DNA of 64,000 nucleotides from Dactylosporangium vinaceum (GCF_019904175.1 NZ_CP061913.1:7378001-7442000); one strand, 5' to 3'. Counted from the stretch's first letter, positions 42,601 through 51,579 are shown. Notes: generated by a model from the letters alone, not told the origin. Numbers and translations are program-made.

Positions 42601-43428
42601 ATGGCCAATACCCCGCACGAACGGCGTTCGGTCGCGTTTGTGCTGCTCGTGCTCACCGGGTTCATCTGGGGCGTGGCCTCGGCACCGCCGGTGCCGGTCG
42701 TGCCCGCGCCGCCCCCGGAGCCGCCGGTGCCGGAGGCGGTGACCGCGATCGAGGCCGGGCGGCCGGCCGGGTTCGAGGTCGGCGGGATCGACATCTCCAG
42801 CCACGACCACAACCGGTTCACCGTGCACTGGCCGACCGAGGTCGCGGCCGGCAGCCAGTTCGTCTACGTGAAGGCGACCGAGGGCACCTCCTACGTCAAC
42901 CCGCACTTCGCCGCCGACTACACCACGGCGAAGGCGCAGGGCCGCTACGTGGGCGCGTACGTGTACGCCCGGCCCGACAAGGGCGACCCGGTCGGGCAGG
43001 CCGAGCACTTCCTGCGCCACGCCCGGTTCACCCGCGACGCGCGCACCCTCGTGCCGTTCGTGGACCTCGAGTGGCCCTATGCCGGGGTGAGGTCCGGCCC
43101 CTGCTACAACCTCAACCCGGCCCAGATGCGCGCGTGGATCGCCGCGTTCATCGGCCGCATCGAGCAGGCGGTCGGCCGCAAGCCGATGATCTACACGAAC
43201 ACGTTCTGGTGGAACCCCTGCACGGGCAGCGACACCTCCTACGCCGACTACCCGCTGGACATCGCCAACTACACGAAGGGCCCGCCGACACTTCCGGCCG
43301 GCTGGACCACGTTCGCGCTGTGGCAGTACGCCCCCGGCAACCCCGACGAGGCGCACAGCCACGACCGCGACGTCGTCAACGGCGGCCCGGCCGGTCTGAA
43401 GGCCCTGGCCTGGCCCCCACCCCGCTGA
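42601..43428 (+). CDS. GH25 lysozyme (N-acetylmuramidase), membrane-anchored or secreted
   Basis: The 275-residue protein has one hydrophobic segment (RRSVAFVLLVLTGFIWGVA) acting as signal or anchor, a Pro/Glu/Val linker and a GH25 domain. The domain begins VGGIDISSHDHN (catalytic-site Asp), contains FVYVKATEGTSYVNPHFAADY, the FVDLEWPYAG strand with the Asp-x-Glu pair, and ends with FALWQYAPGN. It cleaves peptidoglycan glycan strands. ATG at 42601 is chosen; GTG at 42544 and TTG at 42541 in frame would add a basic N-terminal tail. The 3' end overlaps the convergent monooxygenase gene by 53 bases. Confidence 0.88.
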   Translation: MANTPHERRSVAFVLLVLTGFIWGVASAPPVPVVPAPPPEPPVPEAVTAIEAGRPAGFEVGGIDISSHDHNRFTVHWPTEVAAGSQFVYVKATEGTSYVNPHFAADYTTAKAQGRYVGAYVYARPDKGDPVGQAEHFLRHARFTRDARTLVPFVDLEWPYAGVRSGPCYNLNPAQMRAWIAAFIGRIEQAVGRKPMIYTNTFWWNPCTGSDTSYADYPLDIANYTKGPPTLPAGWTTFALWQYAPGNPDEAHSHDRDVVNGGPAGLKALAWPPPR

Positions 43429-44893
43429 GCGGGTGCGGGCCGGCCCGCACCGTGTAGGCGCCGGTCGCCCGGGCCCGGCGGCGGAACCGCCACGTCCAGT
43501 CCGGCCACAGCCCGGCGTTGCGGCCGTTGGCGTCGATGTAGAAGCTGGTGCAGCCGCCGGTGTCCCAGACCGTGCCGCGCATGCGGGCGTCGATCTCGGC
43601 GTTGTACCTGTCGTACGCGCCCGGCTCGACCTCCAGCACCGCCCGCTCGTCGGCGCCGAGCCGCCGGATCGCCCGCAGGACGTGCTCGACCTGCGACTCG
43701 ATCATGTAGACCATCGACCCGTGCCCGAGCCCCGTGTTGGGCCCGAGCAGCTTGAAGAAGTTGGGGAACCCCGGCACCGACGCCCCGAGGTACGCGGTCG
43801 GGCTGCCCTGCCAGACCGCGGCGAGCGACAGCCCACCCCGGCCCACGACGGCCTCGGAGAAGCGGGCGTCGGTGGCCCGGAAGCCGGTCCCGAAGATGAT
43901 CGCGTCGGCCGGGTGCTCGACGCCGCCGGCGTCGACGACCGAGTGCCGGCGCACCTCGCGCAGCGCCCCGGTCAGCACCTCCACGTTGGGCCGGGCGAGG
44001 GCCGGGTACCACTCGTTGGACGGCAGGAGCCGCTTGCAGCCGAGCGCGTAGTCGGGCGTCAGCCGCTCCCGCAGGCCGGCGTCGGCGATGTGCCGGCGCA
44101 TGTGCGCCCGCGACACCGCCTCGAGCCGCCCCAGCAGCCCCGGCCGCTTGACGAACCCGACGACGAGCGCCTCCCGCCCGGCGTAGACGGCCCCGCGGAC
44201 GAGCCGCTGCGCGAACGGCAGGTGCCGGTACAGCCAGCGCTCCCGGTCGCTGATGGCCCGGTTGCGGTGCGGCATGACCCACGGCGCCGTGCGCTGCACC
44301 ACGTACAGCCGCTCCACGCGGGGCTGGATAGCCGGCACGTACTGGATCGCCGAGGCTCCGGTCCCGATCGACACCACCCGCTTGCCGGTGAGGTCGTAGC
44401 CGTGGTCCCAGCGGGCCGAGTGCATGGTGTGCCCGGCGAAGCGCTCGAGCCCGGGCACCGCGGGCACGACGGGCTCGTGCAGCGGCCCGGTGGCCGCTAT
44501 CAGGACCTGGGCGTCGACGGTACCGCCACCGGCCCGCACCCGCCAGCAGCGCTCCGCTTCGATCCAGGCCGCGCCGTCGACGGCGACGCCGGTGTGCAGG
44601 TGCGCCGCCAGCCCGAACCGCTCGACGAGCCCCTCGAGGTACGCCCGGATCTCCGCCTGCCCCGAGTACGTATGCGTCCACTGTGGATTGGGGGCGAACG
44701 ACAGCGAGTACAGGTGCGAGGGGATGTCACAACGACAGCCCGGATACGTGTTGTGGTGCCAGGCCCCGCCGACACCCGGCGCCTGCTCGAGGACGACGAA
44801 GTCGCGGATGCCCGCCTGCCGCAGCCGGACCGCCACCGCCAGCCCGGAGAACCCGGCCCCGATGACGACGATCCGCGCCCGCGCTGGAACCAT
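43376..44893 (-). CDS. Flavin-containing Baeyer-Villiger-type monooxygenase
   Basis: The 505-residue protein has an FAD site (IVVIGAGFSGLAVAVRLRQAG, about 8-28), GGAWHHNTYPGCRCDIPSHLYSLSF, the BVMO fingerprint FAGHTMHSARWDHG (F-x-G-x3-H-x3-W-D), the NADPH site VVSIGTGASAIQYVPAI and the C-terminal FGTGFRATD. It inserts oxygen next to a ketone or oxidises heteroatoms. AAGGAG precedes the ATG at 44893. It sits downstream of an MFS exporter at the edge of the biosynthetic region, so it may be a tailoring enzyme of that cluster, but this is only positional. Confidence 0.9.
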   Translation of the reverse strand: MVPARARIVVIGAGFSGLAVAVRLRQAGIRDFVVLEQAPGVGGAWHHNTYPGCRCDIPSHLYSLSFAPNPQWTHTYSGQAEIRAYLEGLVERFGLAAHLHTGVAVDGAAWIEAERCWRVRAGGGTVDAQVLIAATGPLHEPVVPAVPGLERFAGHTMHSARWDHGYDLTGKRVVSIGTGASAIQYVPAIQPRVERLYVVQRTAPWVMPHRNRAISDRERWLYRHLPFAQRLVRGAVYAGREALVVGFVKRPGLLGRLEAVSRAHMRRHIADAGLRERLTPDYALGCKRLLPSNEWYPALARPNVEVLTGALREVRRHSVVDAGGVEHPADAIIFGTGFRATDARFSEAVVGRGGLSLAAVWQGSPTAYLGASVPGFPNFFKLLGPNTGLGHGSMVYMIESQVEHVLRAIRRLGADERAVLEVEPGAYDRYNAEIDARMRGTVWDTGGCTSFYIDANGRNAGLWPDWTWRFRRRARATGAYTVRAGPHPLSGVGARPGPSDRPGRR

Positions 44894-45062
44894 GATGGCC
44901 ACTCCTTTGCGTCGCCGCCGGACCACTCGCTGGCCACGACGGACCTACCGGCGGCACCCGCCGGGCAATCGACCTCGACGGCCGGCCGGGCCGCCCGTCG
45001 TGCGGGACTCGTGCGGGAGCCGGCGTGTTGCGGCGCGGGGAGCCGGGCCGGGGTGGCGCGCC

Positions 45063-46538
45063 TCAGGCGGCCTGGATCCGGCGGCGGCTGTCGCGCCAGA
45101 CGAGCAGGACCAGCAGGAGGAACGCCAGATACAGGCCGCTCTCCCAGCGGAAGACCAGGCTGTAGCCGTGGACGGCGGCGTCGTCCACGCGGTCGGCGTT
45201 GCCGGGGCGGGCCAGGAAGTGCGCGACGCCCAGGGCGAAGACGGTGTTGAGTGAGGCGTTGCCCAGGGCCGCGCCCATCTGCTGGGTGGTGCTCACCGCG
45301 GCGCTTGCCACACCCGCGTCGGCGGGGTCGATGCCGGCCAGCACGACGTTGTTGAGGGGGAACAGGGACAGCGCCACGCCGAAGCCCATCAGGATCTCCG
45401 GGAGCATGACGCCTATCGGGTAGGAGGTGGTGGCGTTGAGGCGGCTCAGGGCGAGCAGGGCCAGGACGCAGGCCGCCGCGCCGACCATCATGAGGTTGAG
45501 CGGGTTGACCCGGGCCAGCGGGGCGCCGAGCAGGTTGCCGGTCAGCACGACCGCGAGCGCGAAGGGCAGGAACGCGAACCCGGTGCGCACGGCGCTGTAG
45601 TCGAGCGTGGTCTGGAAGTAGTAGGTCAGGAACAGGAACATCGACAGCTGCGCCGCGTTGGCCAGGAACGCGGCCGCGTAGAGCAGTGCGCGGTGATACT
45701 CCGTGACGATGCGCAGCGGCAGCAGCGGCGCCGCCGAGCGCGCCTCGATGGCCAGGAACGCGGCCACGAACAGCACCGCGCCCACCAGGGTGCCGACGGT
45801 GTACGGCGAGCCCCAGCCGTGCGAGCCGGCGAGCGTGAAGCCCTCCGCGAGGCCGGCGATGCCGATGGTCGCGGCGATCGCGCCGGGGATGTCGTAGCGG
45901 GTCGCCACGATCGGCTCGTCCTTCGGCAGGACCAGCACCGCGGCCAGCGCGATCAGCAGCGCGAACGGCACGTTGACGAGCAGGCACCAGCGCCACGAGC
46001 CGTATTGGGTGAGCACGCCGCCGAGGATCAGCCCGATCGCGGCGCCGCTGCCGGAGACCATGCCGTAGACGGCGAAGGCCCGGGTCCGCTCGGCCTTCTC
46101 GGTGAAGGTGACCGACACCAGCGACAGCACCGCGGGCGTGATGACCGCGCCGAACGCGCCCTGCACCGCCCGGGCGCCGAAGAGCACCTCCTGCGTGGGT
46201 GCGATGCCGCCGACGCCGGCGGCGACCGCGAAGCCGACAAGGGCGGCGACGAACATGCGCCGCCGGCCGAAGTAGTCGACGAGCCGGCCGCCGAGCAGCA
46301 GCAGGCCGCCGAAGGCGATCGCGTAGGCCGAGACGACCCACTGCCGGTTGGGCGTGGAGATGCCGAGGTCGGCCTGGATGCTGGGCAGCGCGACGTAGAC
46401 GATCGCCAGATCGAGGACGGTCATCAGCTGCGCGGCGGCGACGATGACCAGGGCCCACGCCGCCAGGCTCCCCCGCGGCGCCCCGCCGGGGGCCGGGATG
46501 GTGGCGGATTCGGCGCCCCGCTCGTCCGTGCCGCTCAC
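45063..46538 (-). CDS. MFS drug exporter, DHA2/EmrB-QacA type with 14 helices
   Basis: The 491-residue protein has about 14 membrane helices; motif A reads GGRLVDYFGRRRMF, motif D1 is LDLAIVYVALPSIQ and motif C reads SGSGAAIGLILGGVLTQYGSWRWC, all marks of proton-driven DHA2 multidrug exporters. The start is GTG at 46538 after a G-rich ribosome site. It is divergent from the glycosyltransferase that opens the biosynthetic cluster, so it is a good candidate for product export and self-protection. Confidence 0.9.
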   Translation of the reverse strand: MSGTDERGAESATIPAPGGAPRGSLAAWALVIVAAAQLMTVLDLAIVYVALPSIQADLGISTPNRQWVVSAYAIAFGGLLLLGGRLVDYFGRRRMFVAALVGFAVAAGVGGIAPTQEVLFGARAVQGAFGAVITPAVLSLVSVTFTEKAERTRAFAVYGMVSGSGAAIGLILGGVLTQYGSWRWCLLVNVPFALLIALAAVLVLPKDEPIVATRYDIPGAIAATIGIAGLAEGFTLAGSHGWGSPYTVGTLVGAVLFVAAFLAIEARSAAPLLPLRIVTEYHRALLYAAAFLANAAQLSMFLFLTYYFQTTLDYSAVRTGFAFLPFALAVVLTGNLLGAPLARVNPLNLMMVGAAACVLALLALSRLNATTSYPIGVMLPEILMGFGVALSLFPLNNVVLAGIDPADAGVASAAVSTTQQMGAALGNASLNTVFALGVAHFLARPGNADRVDDAAVHGYSLVFRWESGLYLAFLLLVLLVWRDSRRRIQAA

Positions 46539-46674
46539 TGAGCCCCCGCTTCACATATTGATCATCGACAGTCCGCCTGAATGCAAAAAACCAAATCACT
46601 GTCCGCGCGGCCGTGTCAAGCAAAGCGACGCGTTCGCCGCTCGCATTCGTCCGACAGCGAAATCCATCGGCGTG

Positions 46675-46710
46675 TTCGGGGGGTCGGCGCGGGACTCTCC
46701 CGATAGCGGG
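46675..46710 (+). promoter_or_regulatory. Cluster motif copy 1, upstream of the glycosyltransferase
   Basis: TTCGGGG begins at 46675, GCGGG follows exactly 14 bases later at 46689, and CTCTCCCGATAGCGGG completes a 36-base element. The same layout recurs at 48507 and, on the other strand, at 63430. The element ends 54 bases before the glycosyltransferase start. It is probably the operator or promoter of a cluster-specific activator. Confidence 0.7.
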
Positions 46711-46764
46711 AATACGCATCCGTGACGATCCTTGGCGCATCCGTCATGGCGAAAGAGGGCGTCA

Positions 46765-48078
46765 ATGCGCGTGGGGATCGCAATCAACGGCAGCCGCGGC
46801 GACATCCAGCCCTATGCGGCCCTGGGACACGCCCTGGCCGCGGCCGGCTGCGCGGTGACGGTCACGGCCAACGAGGACGCCGCCGACCTGGTCGCCGCGA
46901 GCGGGCTGCGGTTCGTGCCGATGGACCTGGACACCCGGGCCTGGCTCAGCGCGCCGGACGGGCAGGCGGCGCTGCGGCTGGGCACGCCGGAGGCGCTCCT
47001 GGACAGTGCCAACCGCTGGCTGACCGGCGCGCTCGACTCGATCGTGAAGGGGATCACCGAGGTCGCCGACGGCTGCGACCTCATGATCGCCGGAGCCCAG
47101 ATCGACGACTACGCCGCCGCCGTCTGCGCCGACCGGGGCGTGCCGATGGCGCTCGGCTACTACACCCCGTGGCTGCGGACGCGAGAGTTCCCGCAGGTCA
47201 TGATCAGCCGGCGGCGCCCGTGGCCGGCCCGGCTGGTCCAGCCGCTCACGCTGCGCACCTACCGGCAGCTGGAGGCGGTGTACTGGCGGGGCAAGGCCGA
47301 CGCGGTCAACCGGCTGCGCCGCGGGCTCGGCCTGCCACCGGCGACGGCCTCCATGCTCACCCTCGCGCCGCGGCTCGGGCTGACCGCTCTGCACGGGTTC
47401 AGCACCGCTGTCGTGCCGCGGCCCCGGGACTGGGCGCCGACGAGCGTCGTGACCGGCTACTGGCGGCTGCCCGAAGCGGTCCGCCACGCGCTGGGCGAGG
47501 GCCGGGTCCCGGCCGACGTCGACGGCTGGCTGGACGCCGGGCCCCCGCCGGTGTATCTGGGCTTCGGCAGCATGCCGATCCTCGATCCCGAGCCGATGGT
47601 GCACATGGCCGCCGGCGCCGCCCGCCGGGCCGGCACCCGGGTGCTCATCGGCGCCGGCTGGAGCGACCTCGGCGGTCTCGCCGCGAGCCTGCCCGGGCAC
47701 GTGCGGATCGTCGGCCCGGCCGACCACTCGCGGCTGTTCCCCCGCTGCAGCGCGGTGGTGCACCACGGCGGGGCCGGCACGACCGGGGCCGGGCTGACCG
47801 CCGGCCGCCCGTCCCACGTGCTGTCGATGTTCATGGACCAGCCGTTCTGGGGCAGCCGGGTGCGCCGCCTCGGCGCGGGCGACACCAGCCGCTTCACCGA
47901 GCTGGACCTGGAGTCGCTGACCGGGATCCTGCGGCGCCTCGGCGACGGCGGGGTCCGGCGGCGGGCCGCGGCCCTCGGCGCACGGCTGCGCGCCGAGGAC
48001 GGCGTGGCGGCCGCGGTGCGCCACCTCGTGGAGGGCGGGCCCCGGGCCCACCGGGTGCCGCCGGCCCGCCTGCCTTAG
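46765..48078 (+). CDS. Family 1 glycosyltransferase (UDP/dTDP-sugar, GT-B fold)
   Basis: The 437-residue protein begins MRVGIAINGSRGDIQPYAALGHALAAAG, the donor-independent start of natural-product and sterol glycosyltransferases, and has the C-terminal nucleotide-sugar signature VVHHGGAGTTGAGLTAGRPSHVLSMF with MDQPFWG. Such enzymes add sugars to polyketides, phenols or sterols. GAGGG precedes the ATG at 46765. It carries one copy of the shared cluster motif, so the biosynthetic product is probably glycosylated. No sugar-biosynthesis genes are in the window. The stop overlaps that of the convergent SnoaL-like gene. Confidence 0.9.
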   Translation: MRVGIAINGSRGDIQPYAALGHALAAAGCAVTVTANEDAADLVAASGLRFVPMDLDTRAWLSAPDGQAALRLGTPEALLDSANRWLTGALDSIVKGITEVADGCDLMIAGAQIDDYAAAVCADRGVPMALGYYTPWLRTREFPQVMISRRRPWPARLVQPLTLRTYRQLEAVYWRGKADAVNRLRRGLGLPPATASMLTLAPRLGLTALHGFSTAVVPRPRDWAPTSVVTGYWRLPEAVRHALGEGRVPADVDGWLDAGPPPVYLGFGSMPILDPEPMVHMAAGAARRAGTRVLIGAGWSDLGGLAASLPGHVRIVGPADHSRLFPRCSAVVHHGGAGTTGAGLTAGRPSHVLSMFMDQPFWGSRVRRLGAGDTSRFTELDLESLTGILRRLGDGGVRRRAAALGARLRAEDGVAAAVRHLVEGGPRAHRVPPARLP

Positions 48079-48437
48079 CGGACGTCCATCCGTTCCAGGA
48101 GGCCGTCGCGGACGGTGTACACGTGCTGGACGTTCTGGTCGGCCAGGACGTCGCCGTCAAGGTTGCGCACGACTTGGTGGACGTCGACGCAGATGCGCCC
48201 GTCCGGCTCGACCCGCATGCCGGTCGGCTCGACCCGCGGATCGATCTCGGCGAACTGCCGCAGCCAGTACTTGCGCACCTCGTCGCGCCCGTGCGCCCGG
48301 ACGTTGTCCATCATGTTGGGCCAGTCGATCTGCGGGCTCATCGTGGCCAGGATCTCGTCGATGTCCCGGGCGTTGAACGCCCGGTAGGTCCGCCGCAGGA
48401 GTTCCGCGTCCTCGGGCCGGGGGCCGTGATCATCCAT
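48075..48437 (-). CDS. SnoaL/NTF2-like protein
   Basis: The 120-residue protein has the cone-shaped NTF2-like fold pattern: an N-terminal helix (LLRRTYRAFNARDIDEILATM), IDWPNMMD, and GRICVDVHQVVRNLDGDVL with VQHVYTVRDGLLERMDVR at the end. In polyketide clusters SnoaL-like proteins act as cyclases or hydroxylases; elsewhere they have other roles. It is divergent from a P450 gene with a shared cluster-type motif between them. The start at ATG 48437 gives the normal family length. Confidence 0.8.
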   Translation of the reverse strand: MDDHGPRPEDAELLRRTYRAFNARDIDEILATMSPQIDWPNMMDNVRAHGRDEVRKYWLRQFAEIDPRVEPTGMRVEPDGRICVDVHQVVRNLDGDVLADQNVQHVYTVRDGLLERMDVR

Positions 48438-48506
48438 GGAGCGCAGTCTGCCAAGCGATCTTCGCGCCTGTCCGGCGAACCCCCTCCATACCAGTCTCCC
48501 GGGTGG

Positions 48507-48543
48507 TTCGGGGTACCGAAGCGGGCTCTTCCCGATAGCCCGC
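48507..48543 (+). promoter_or_regulatory. Cluster motif copy 2, upstream of the first P450
   Basis: TTCGGGGTACCGAA starts at 48507 and is itself a palindrome (TTCGG-N4-CCGAA). GCGGG follows 14 bases from its first base, then CTCTTCCCGATAGCCCGC. The element ends 68 bases upstream of the TTG start of the P450 and has the same internal spacing as the copies at 46675 and 63430. Confidence 0.7.
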
Positions 48544-48611
48544 ACGGCGGGCACTCGGCAGGCTCAAGTCGGCGCCGAGGGGCGCCGGCCCGCACTCCCG
48601 AGGAGCCGACG

Positions 48612-49952
48612 TTGGCCACTTCCAACAGCACCGCCATTCCCGCCGTCCCGGGCGCCCTGCCCGGCCTGGGCCACGTGCCGCGCATGCTGCGCAACCCGCT
48701 CGCCTTCGTCACGTCCCTGCGCGACACGGGCGACCTGGCCTGGTTCCGCCTCGGGCCGCAGCGGCTGCTGGCGGTCAGCGAGCCCGACCTGGTGCACCAG
48801 ATGCTCGTGACCGACGGCCGCCACTACGACCAGGGCAAGTACTTCGACAAGATCCGCGACACCTTCGGCAACGGCCTGCCGGTCTCCAACGGCGCGTTCC
48901 ACACCCGCCAGCGGCGCCTGGTCCAGCCGGCCTTCCACCGGGAGCGCATCGCGGAGTACTTCGAGGTCATGTCCGCCTGCGCGGCGACGATGGCCGGGGC
49001 GTGGCGGCCCGGCGAGGCGGTCCCCCTCAAGGAGGAGGCGCTGTCGCTCATGCTGGGCATGGTCGCCCGGACGCTGTTCGCCGCGGAGGTCAGCGAGACC
49101 GTCAACGCCGAGGTCCGCCGGTCCTGGACGACTGTCGTCAAGGGCATCGCCTGGCGCACCATGTCGCCCACGCCGCTGCTGGAGAAGCTGCCGACGCCCG
49201 GCAACCGCCGCTACGAGCAGGCCACGTCCCGGATGCGGGCCGCCGTCACCGGCGCCGTGCTGCGCCAGCGCGCGACCGGGCGGTCCGACTCGAGCCTGCT
49301 GTCCATGCTGCTGGAGGCCCGCGACGCGGAGACCGGCGAGGCGATGAGCGACGAGCAGATCGTCGCCGAGATCTTCCTGATCCTCTTCGCCGGGACGGAG
49401 ACGGCCGCGTTCATGACCGTGTGGCTGTTCCACGAGCTCAGCCGCCGCCCCGACCTGGCCACCCGGCTCTACGACGAGGTCGACTCGGTGCTGTCGGGCC
49501 GCGCGGTGACGTTCGACGACCTGCCGAAGCTCACCTTCACCCGGCGGATGCTCACCGAGTGCCTGCGCCTGCGCCACCCGGGCTGGATGTTCATGCGCCG
49601 CACGAACGCCCCGACCGAGCTCGGCGGGCACGAACTGCCGGTCGGCACCGAGACCATGTTCAGCATCTACGCCCTGCACCGCGACCCGCGCTCGTTCCGC
49701 GACCCCCTGGTGTTCGACCCCGACCGGTGGGGCCCGGAGGGTGAGCCGGTGCCGGAGAACGCCTACATCCCGTTCCTGGCCGGCAAGCGCCAGTGCATCG
49801 GCGACGGCTTCGCGTGGGCCCAGATGGTCACGACGATCGCCACGATCGCGAGCCGGTGGAAGGTCACGCCGGCGCCCGGGACCGAGGTGAAGGAGCTGCC
49901 GCAGGCCCTCATGGCGCCCAGCGAGATGCCGGTGTTCGTCACGGCCCGGTAA
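48612..49952 (+). CDS. Cytochrome P450 (cluster tailoring oxidase 1)
   Basis: The 446-residue P450 has the I-helix LILFAGTETAAF, the K-helix ExxR in ECLRLRHPG, the meander FDPDRWGPEG and the heme loop FLAGKRQCIGDGFAW with the thiolate Cys. RHYDQGKYFD and LPVSNGAFHTRQRRLVQPAFH match CYP families of fatty-acid and terpenoid hydroxylases in actinobacteria. The start is TTG at 48612 with AGGAG at good distance. A cluster motif lies upstream, which ties it to the pathway. Its redox partners are not in the window. Confidence 0.92.
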   Translation: MATSNSTAIPAVPGALPGLGHVPRMLRNPLAFVTSLRDTGDLAWFRLGPQRLLAVSEPDLVHQMLVTDGRHYDQGKYFDKIRDTFGNGLPVSNGAFHTRQRRLVQPAFHRERIAEYFEVMSACAATMAGAWRPGEAVPLKEEALSLMLGMVARTLFAAEVSETVNAEVRRSWTTVVKGIAWRTMSPTPLLEKLPTPGNRRYEQATSRMRAAVTGAVLRQRATGRSDSSLLSMLLEARDAETGEAMSDEQIVAEIFLILFAGTETAAFMTVWLFHELSRRPDLATRLYDEVDSVLSGRAVTFDDLPKLTFTRRMLTECLRLRHPGWMFMRRTNAPTELGGHELPVGTETMFSIYALHRDPRSFRDPLVFDPDRWGPEGEPVPENAYIPFLAGKRQCIGDGFAWAQMVTTIATIASRWKVTPAPGTEVKELPQALMAPSEMPVFVTAR

Positions 49953-50149
49953 TAATGTGTTCACCGAATTCATTTGGACCCGCACCATTGTGGGGACGAT
50001 CATGGAATCCCGCATTGACCGGTGAACTGTCAAGAGGCCGCGCCAAATACGCCAGGGGCGAACAGGCGGATTTCGGCTGGCGACGAAAGAGCAGACGCAA
50101 TTATCCTTGGGGGTACATTGGACGCCGTCAATTGACACGGAGGCCCGAA
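49953..50149. other. AT-richer spacer before clpP, with separated inverted arms
   Basis: This 197-base spacer is noticeably less GC-rich than its surroundings. GTTCACCG (49959-49966) and CGGTGAAC (50020-50027) are exact reverse complements 53 bases apart, which could be two half-sites or a long-loop hairpin following the P450 gene. It must hold the promoter of the ClpP gene, but no clear -35/-10 pair is visible. The 36-base cluster motif is absent. Confidence 0.4.
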
Positions 50150-50806
50150 ATGGCACGTTCGGATCGCACGCCGCGGCTCGCACCGCAGGACGCGACACCC
50201 GCCGTGGTCGCCGCCGCCGAGAACGGCACCATGGGCTTCGACGCCGCGCTCTACAACCGGCTCCTCGACGAGCGGATCATCTTCCTGGGCTCCGAGGTCA
50301 ACAGCGAGATCTCCAACCGCATCTGCGCCCAGCTGCTCCTGCTGGCCGCGGCCGACCCGGTCCGCGACGTGCACCTCTACGTCAACTCCCCCGGTGGCTC
50401 GGTCGACGCCGGCCTGGCCATCGTCGACACCATGAACTTCATCGAGAACGACGTGTCGACACTCGTCGTCGGCATGGCCGCCTCGATGGGCCAGTTCCTG
50501 GTCTCGGCCGGCGCGAAGGGCAAGCGCTTCGCCCTGCCCCACTCGCGCATCATGATGCACCAGCCGCTGGGCGGCATCCAGGGCGTCGCCTCCGACGTCG
50601 CCATCCAGGCCCAGCAGATGATCTACATCAAGCGGGTGCTGCGGGAGGAGACAGCCCTGCACACCGGCAAGCCGATCGAGCAGATCGAGGCCGACGCCGA
50701 CCGCGACCGCTGGTTCACGGCCACCGAGGCCGTCGAATACGGCCTGATCGACCGCGTGGTCTCCCGCGCCATCAACGTCCCCGACGGCGCCGGCACCCGC
50801 AACTGA
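50150..50806 (+). CDS. clpP: Solitary ClpP serine protease subunit
   Basis: The 218-residue ClpP has the full triad: Ser112 in VVGMAASMGQFL, His137 in RIMMHQPLGG and Asp182 in EADADRDRWF. The YVNSPGGSVDAGLAIVDTM and EYGLIDRVV segments are conserved. ACGGAGG precedes the ATG. The housekeeping clpP1P2 pair of actinobacteria stands in tandem next to tig and clpX; this copy is alone and surrounded by biosynthetic genes. It may be a resistant version of the target of the cluster product, or a regulator-degrading paralogue. An atypical N-terminal segment of 25 residues precedes the usual start of the fold. Confidence 0.9.
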   Translation: MARSDRTPRLAPQDATPAVVAAAENGTMGFDAALYNRLLDERIIFLGSEVNSEISNRICAQLLLLAAADPVRDVHLYVNSPGGSVDAGLAIVDTMNFIENDVSTLVVGMAASMGQFLVSAGAKGKRFALPHSRIMMHQPLGGIQGVASDVAIQAQQMIYIKRVLREETALHTGKPIEQIEADADRDRWFTATEAVEYGLIDRVVSRAINVPDGAGTRN

Positions 50807-51156
50807 CCCCGCCGCCCGACCGGCGGCGTCGGGACCGGCCGCGACGACGGCCGCGGTGCCGTCGCCCGGCTCCTCGGCCACCGGCGCTGCGGGCCGCCCC
50901 GGTGCGCGGCGCGGCCGTGCGGGCATCCCGGCCGTCGCGGGCGGCGCGCGATACACCTGACCACCACGGTGGCGACCCGGACCGTCGCCGACCCCGCACA
51001 CCAGCCGGCGCCCGCATGGTTACGCGCGGGCGCCGGCTCGTGCGTACACACCGGCGCCCGTCTCGGGAAGCGGCGCTCGTCATGCGAGAAGCCCCCTCGG
51101 CGTGCGGGTGTGACCGCGCGCCGAGAGGGCTTCTCGTGTCCTGCCGGGACCGGCCG
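50807..51156. other. Non-coding spacer with two strong hairpins, convergent ends of clpP and the main operon
   Basis: This 350-base stretch contains no convincing gene. Besides the hairpin at 51085-51136, a perfect 12-bp stem GCCGGCGCCCGC/GCGGGCGCCGGC lies at 51004-51037 with a 10-base loop. The remainder is GC-rich without codon structure I trust. It separates the 3' end of clpP from that of the long minus-strand operon. Confidence 0.5.
51085..51136. terminator. Bidirectional terminator, 18-bp stem
   Basis: CGAGAAGCCCCCTCGGCG (51085-51102) pairs with CGCCGAGAGGGCTTCTCG (51119-51136) with one mismatch and a 16-base loop. AAGCC..GGCTT with flanking G-C pairs is a typical actinobacterial terminator. 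It lies 20 bases after the stop of the last operon gene on the minus strand and downstream of clpP on the plus strand. Confidence 0.8.
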
Positions 51157-51567
51157 CTACGGCGCGGTGGCGGCCAGGGCCTTCAAGGCGGCGGTGCAGC
51201 AGGCCACGTCCTGTTCGCCGGTGCCGCCGGTGACGCCCAGGGCGCCGATGAGGGTCTCGCCGCGGTGGATCGGGGTGCCGCCGGGCAGGAATGTGACGCG
51301 GGGGGCGGCGGTGGTCAGGGCCAGCTGCACCGGTGCGGGAAAGGCTTCGGCGGCGGTGGCCGTGGCGGTGCGGAGGTTCAGCGCGCCGTACGCCTTCTTG
51401 TCGGCCAGGGCCAGGCCGTCGGGGAAGCAGCCGTCCATGCGGTGGGCGGCGATGGTCAGGCCGCCGGTGTCCAGGACGGCGGCGGCGATCGGGACGCCCT
51501 CGGCTCGGGCCTGGGTCACGGCGGCGGCCAGCAGGGTCAGGGCGTCGTCCAGGGTCAGGTCGGGCAT
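51157..51567 (-). CDS. GlcG/HbpS-like heme-binding family protein
   Basis: The 136-residue protein has the GlcG/HbpS (DUF336) fold markers: VPIAAAVLDTGGLTIAAHRMDG, ALADKKAYGALNLRTAT, LPGGTPIHRGETLIGALGVTGGTGEQDVACC. Members include the heme-binding HbpS of Streptomyces and enzymes or accessory proteins of unclear activity in catabolic and biosynthetic clusters. It is the last gene of the long operon, 12 bases after the LLM oxidoreductase. A role in the pathway is inferred from this position only. Confidence 0.85.
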   Translation of the reverse strand: MPDLTLDDALTLLAAAVTQARAEGVPIAAAVLDTGGLTIAAHRMDGCFPDGLALADKKAYGALNLRTATATAAEAFPAPVQLALTTAAPRVTFLPGGTPIHRGETLIGALGVTGGTGEQDVACCTAALKALAATAP

Positions 51568-51579
51568 CGCGTGCTCCTC

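Noticed and set aside
49959..50027. GTTCACCG and CGGTGAAC as one operator or a terminator
   Set aside because: The 53-base separation is too long for a normal operator or terminator; the arms are recorded only as part of the spacer.
50150..50806. Reading the ClpP gene as a housekeeping clpP1 or clpP2
   Set aside because: No second clpP, tig or clpX flanks it; its neighbours are biosynthetic genes.
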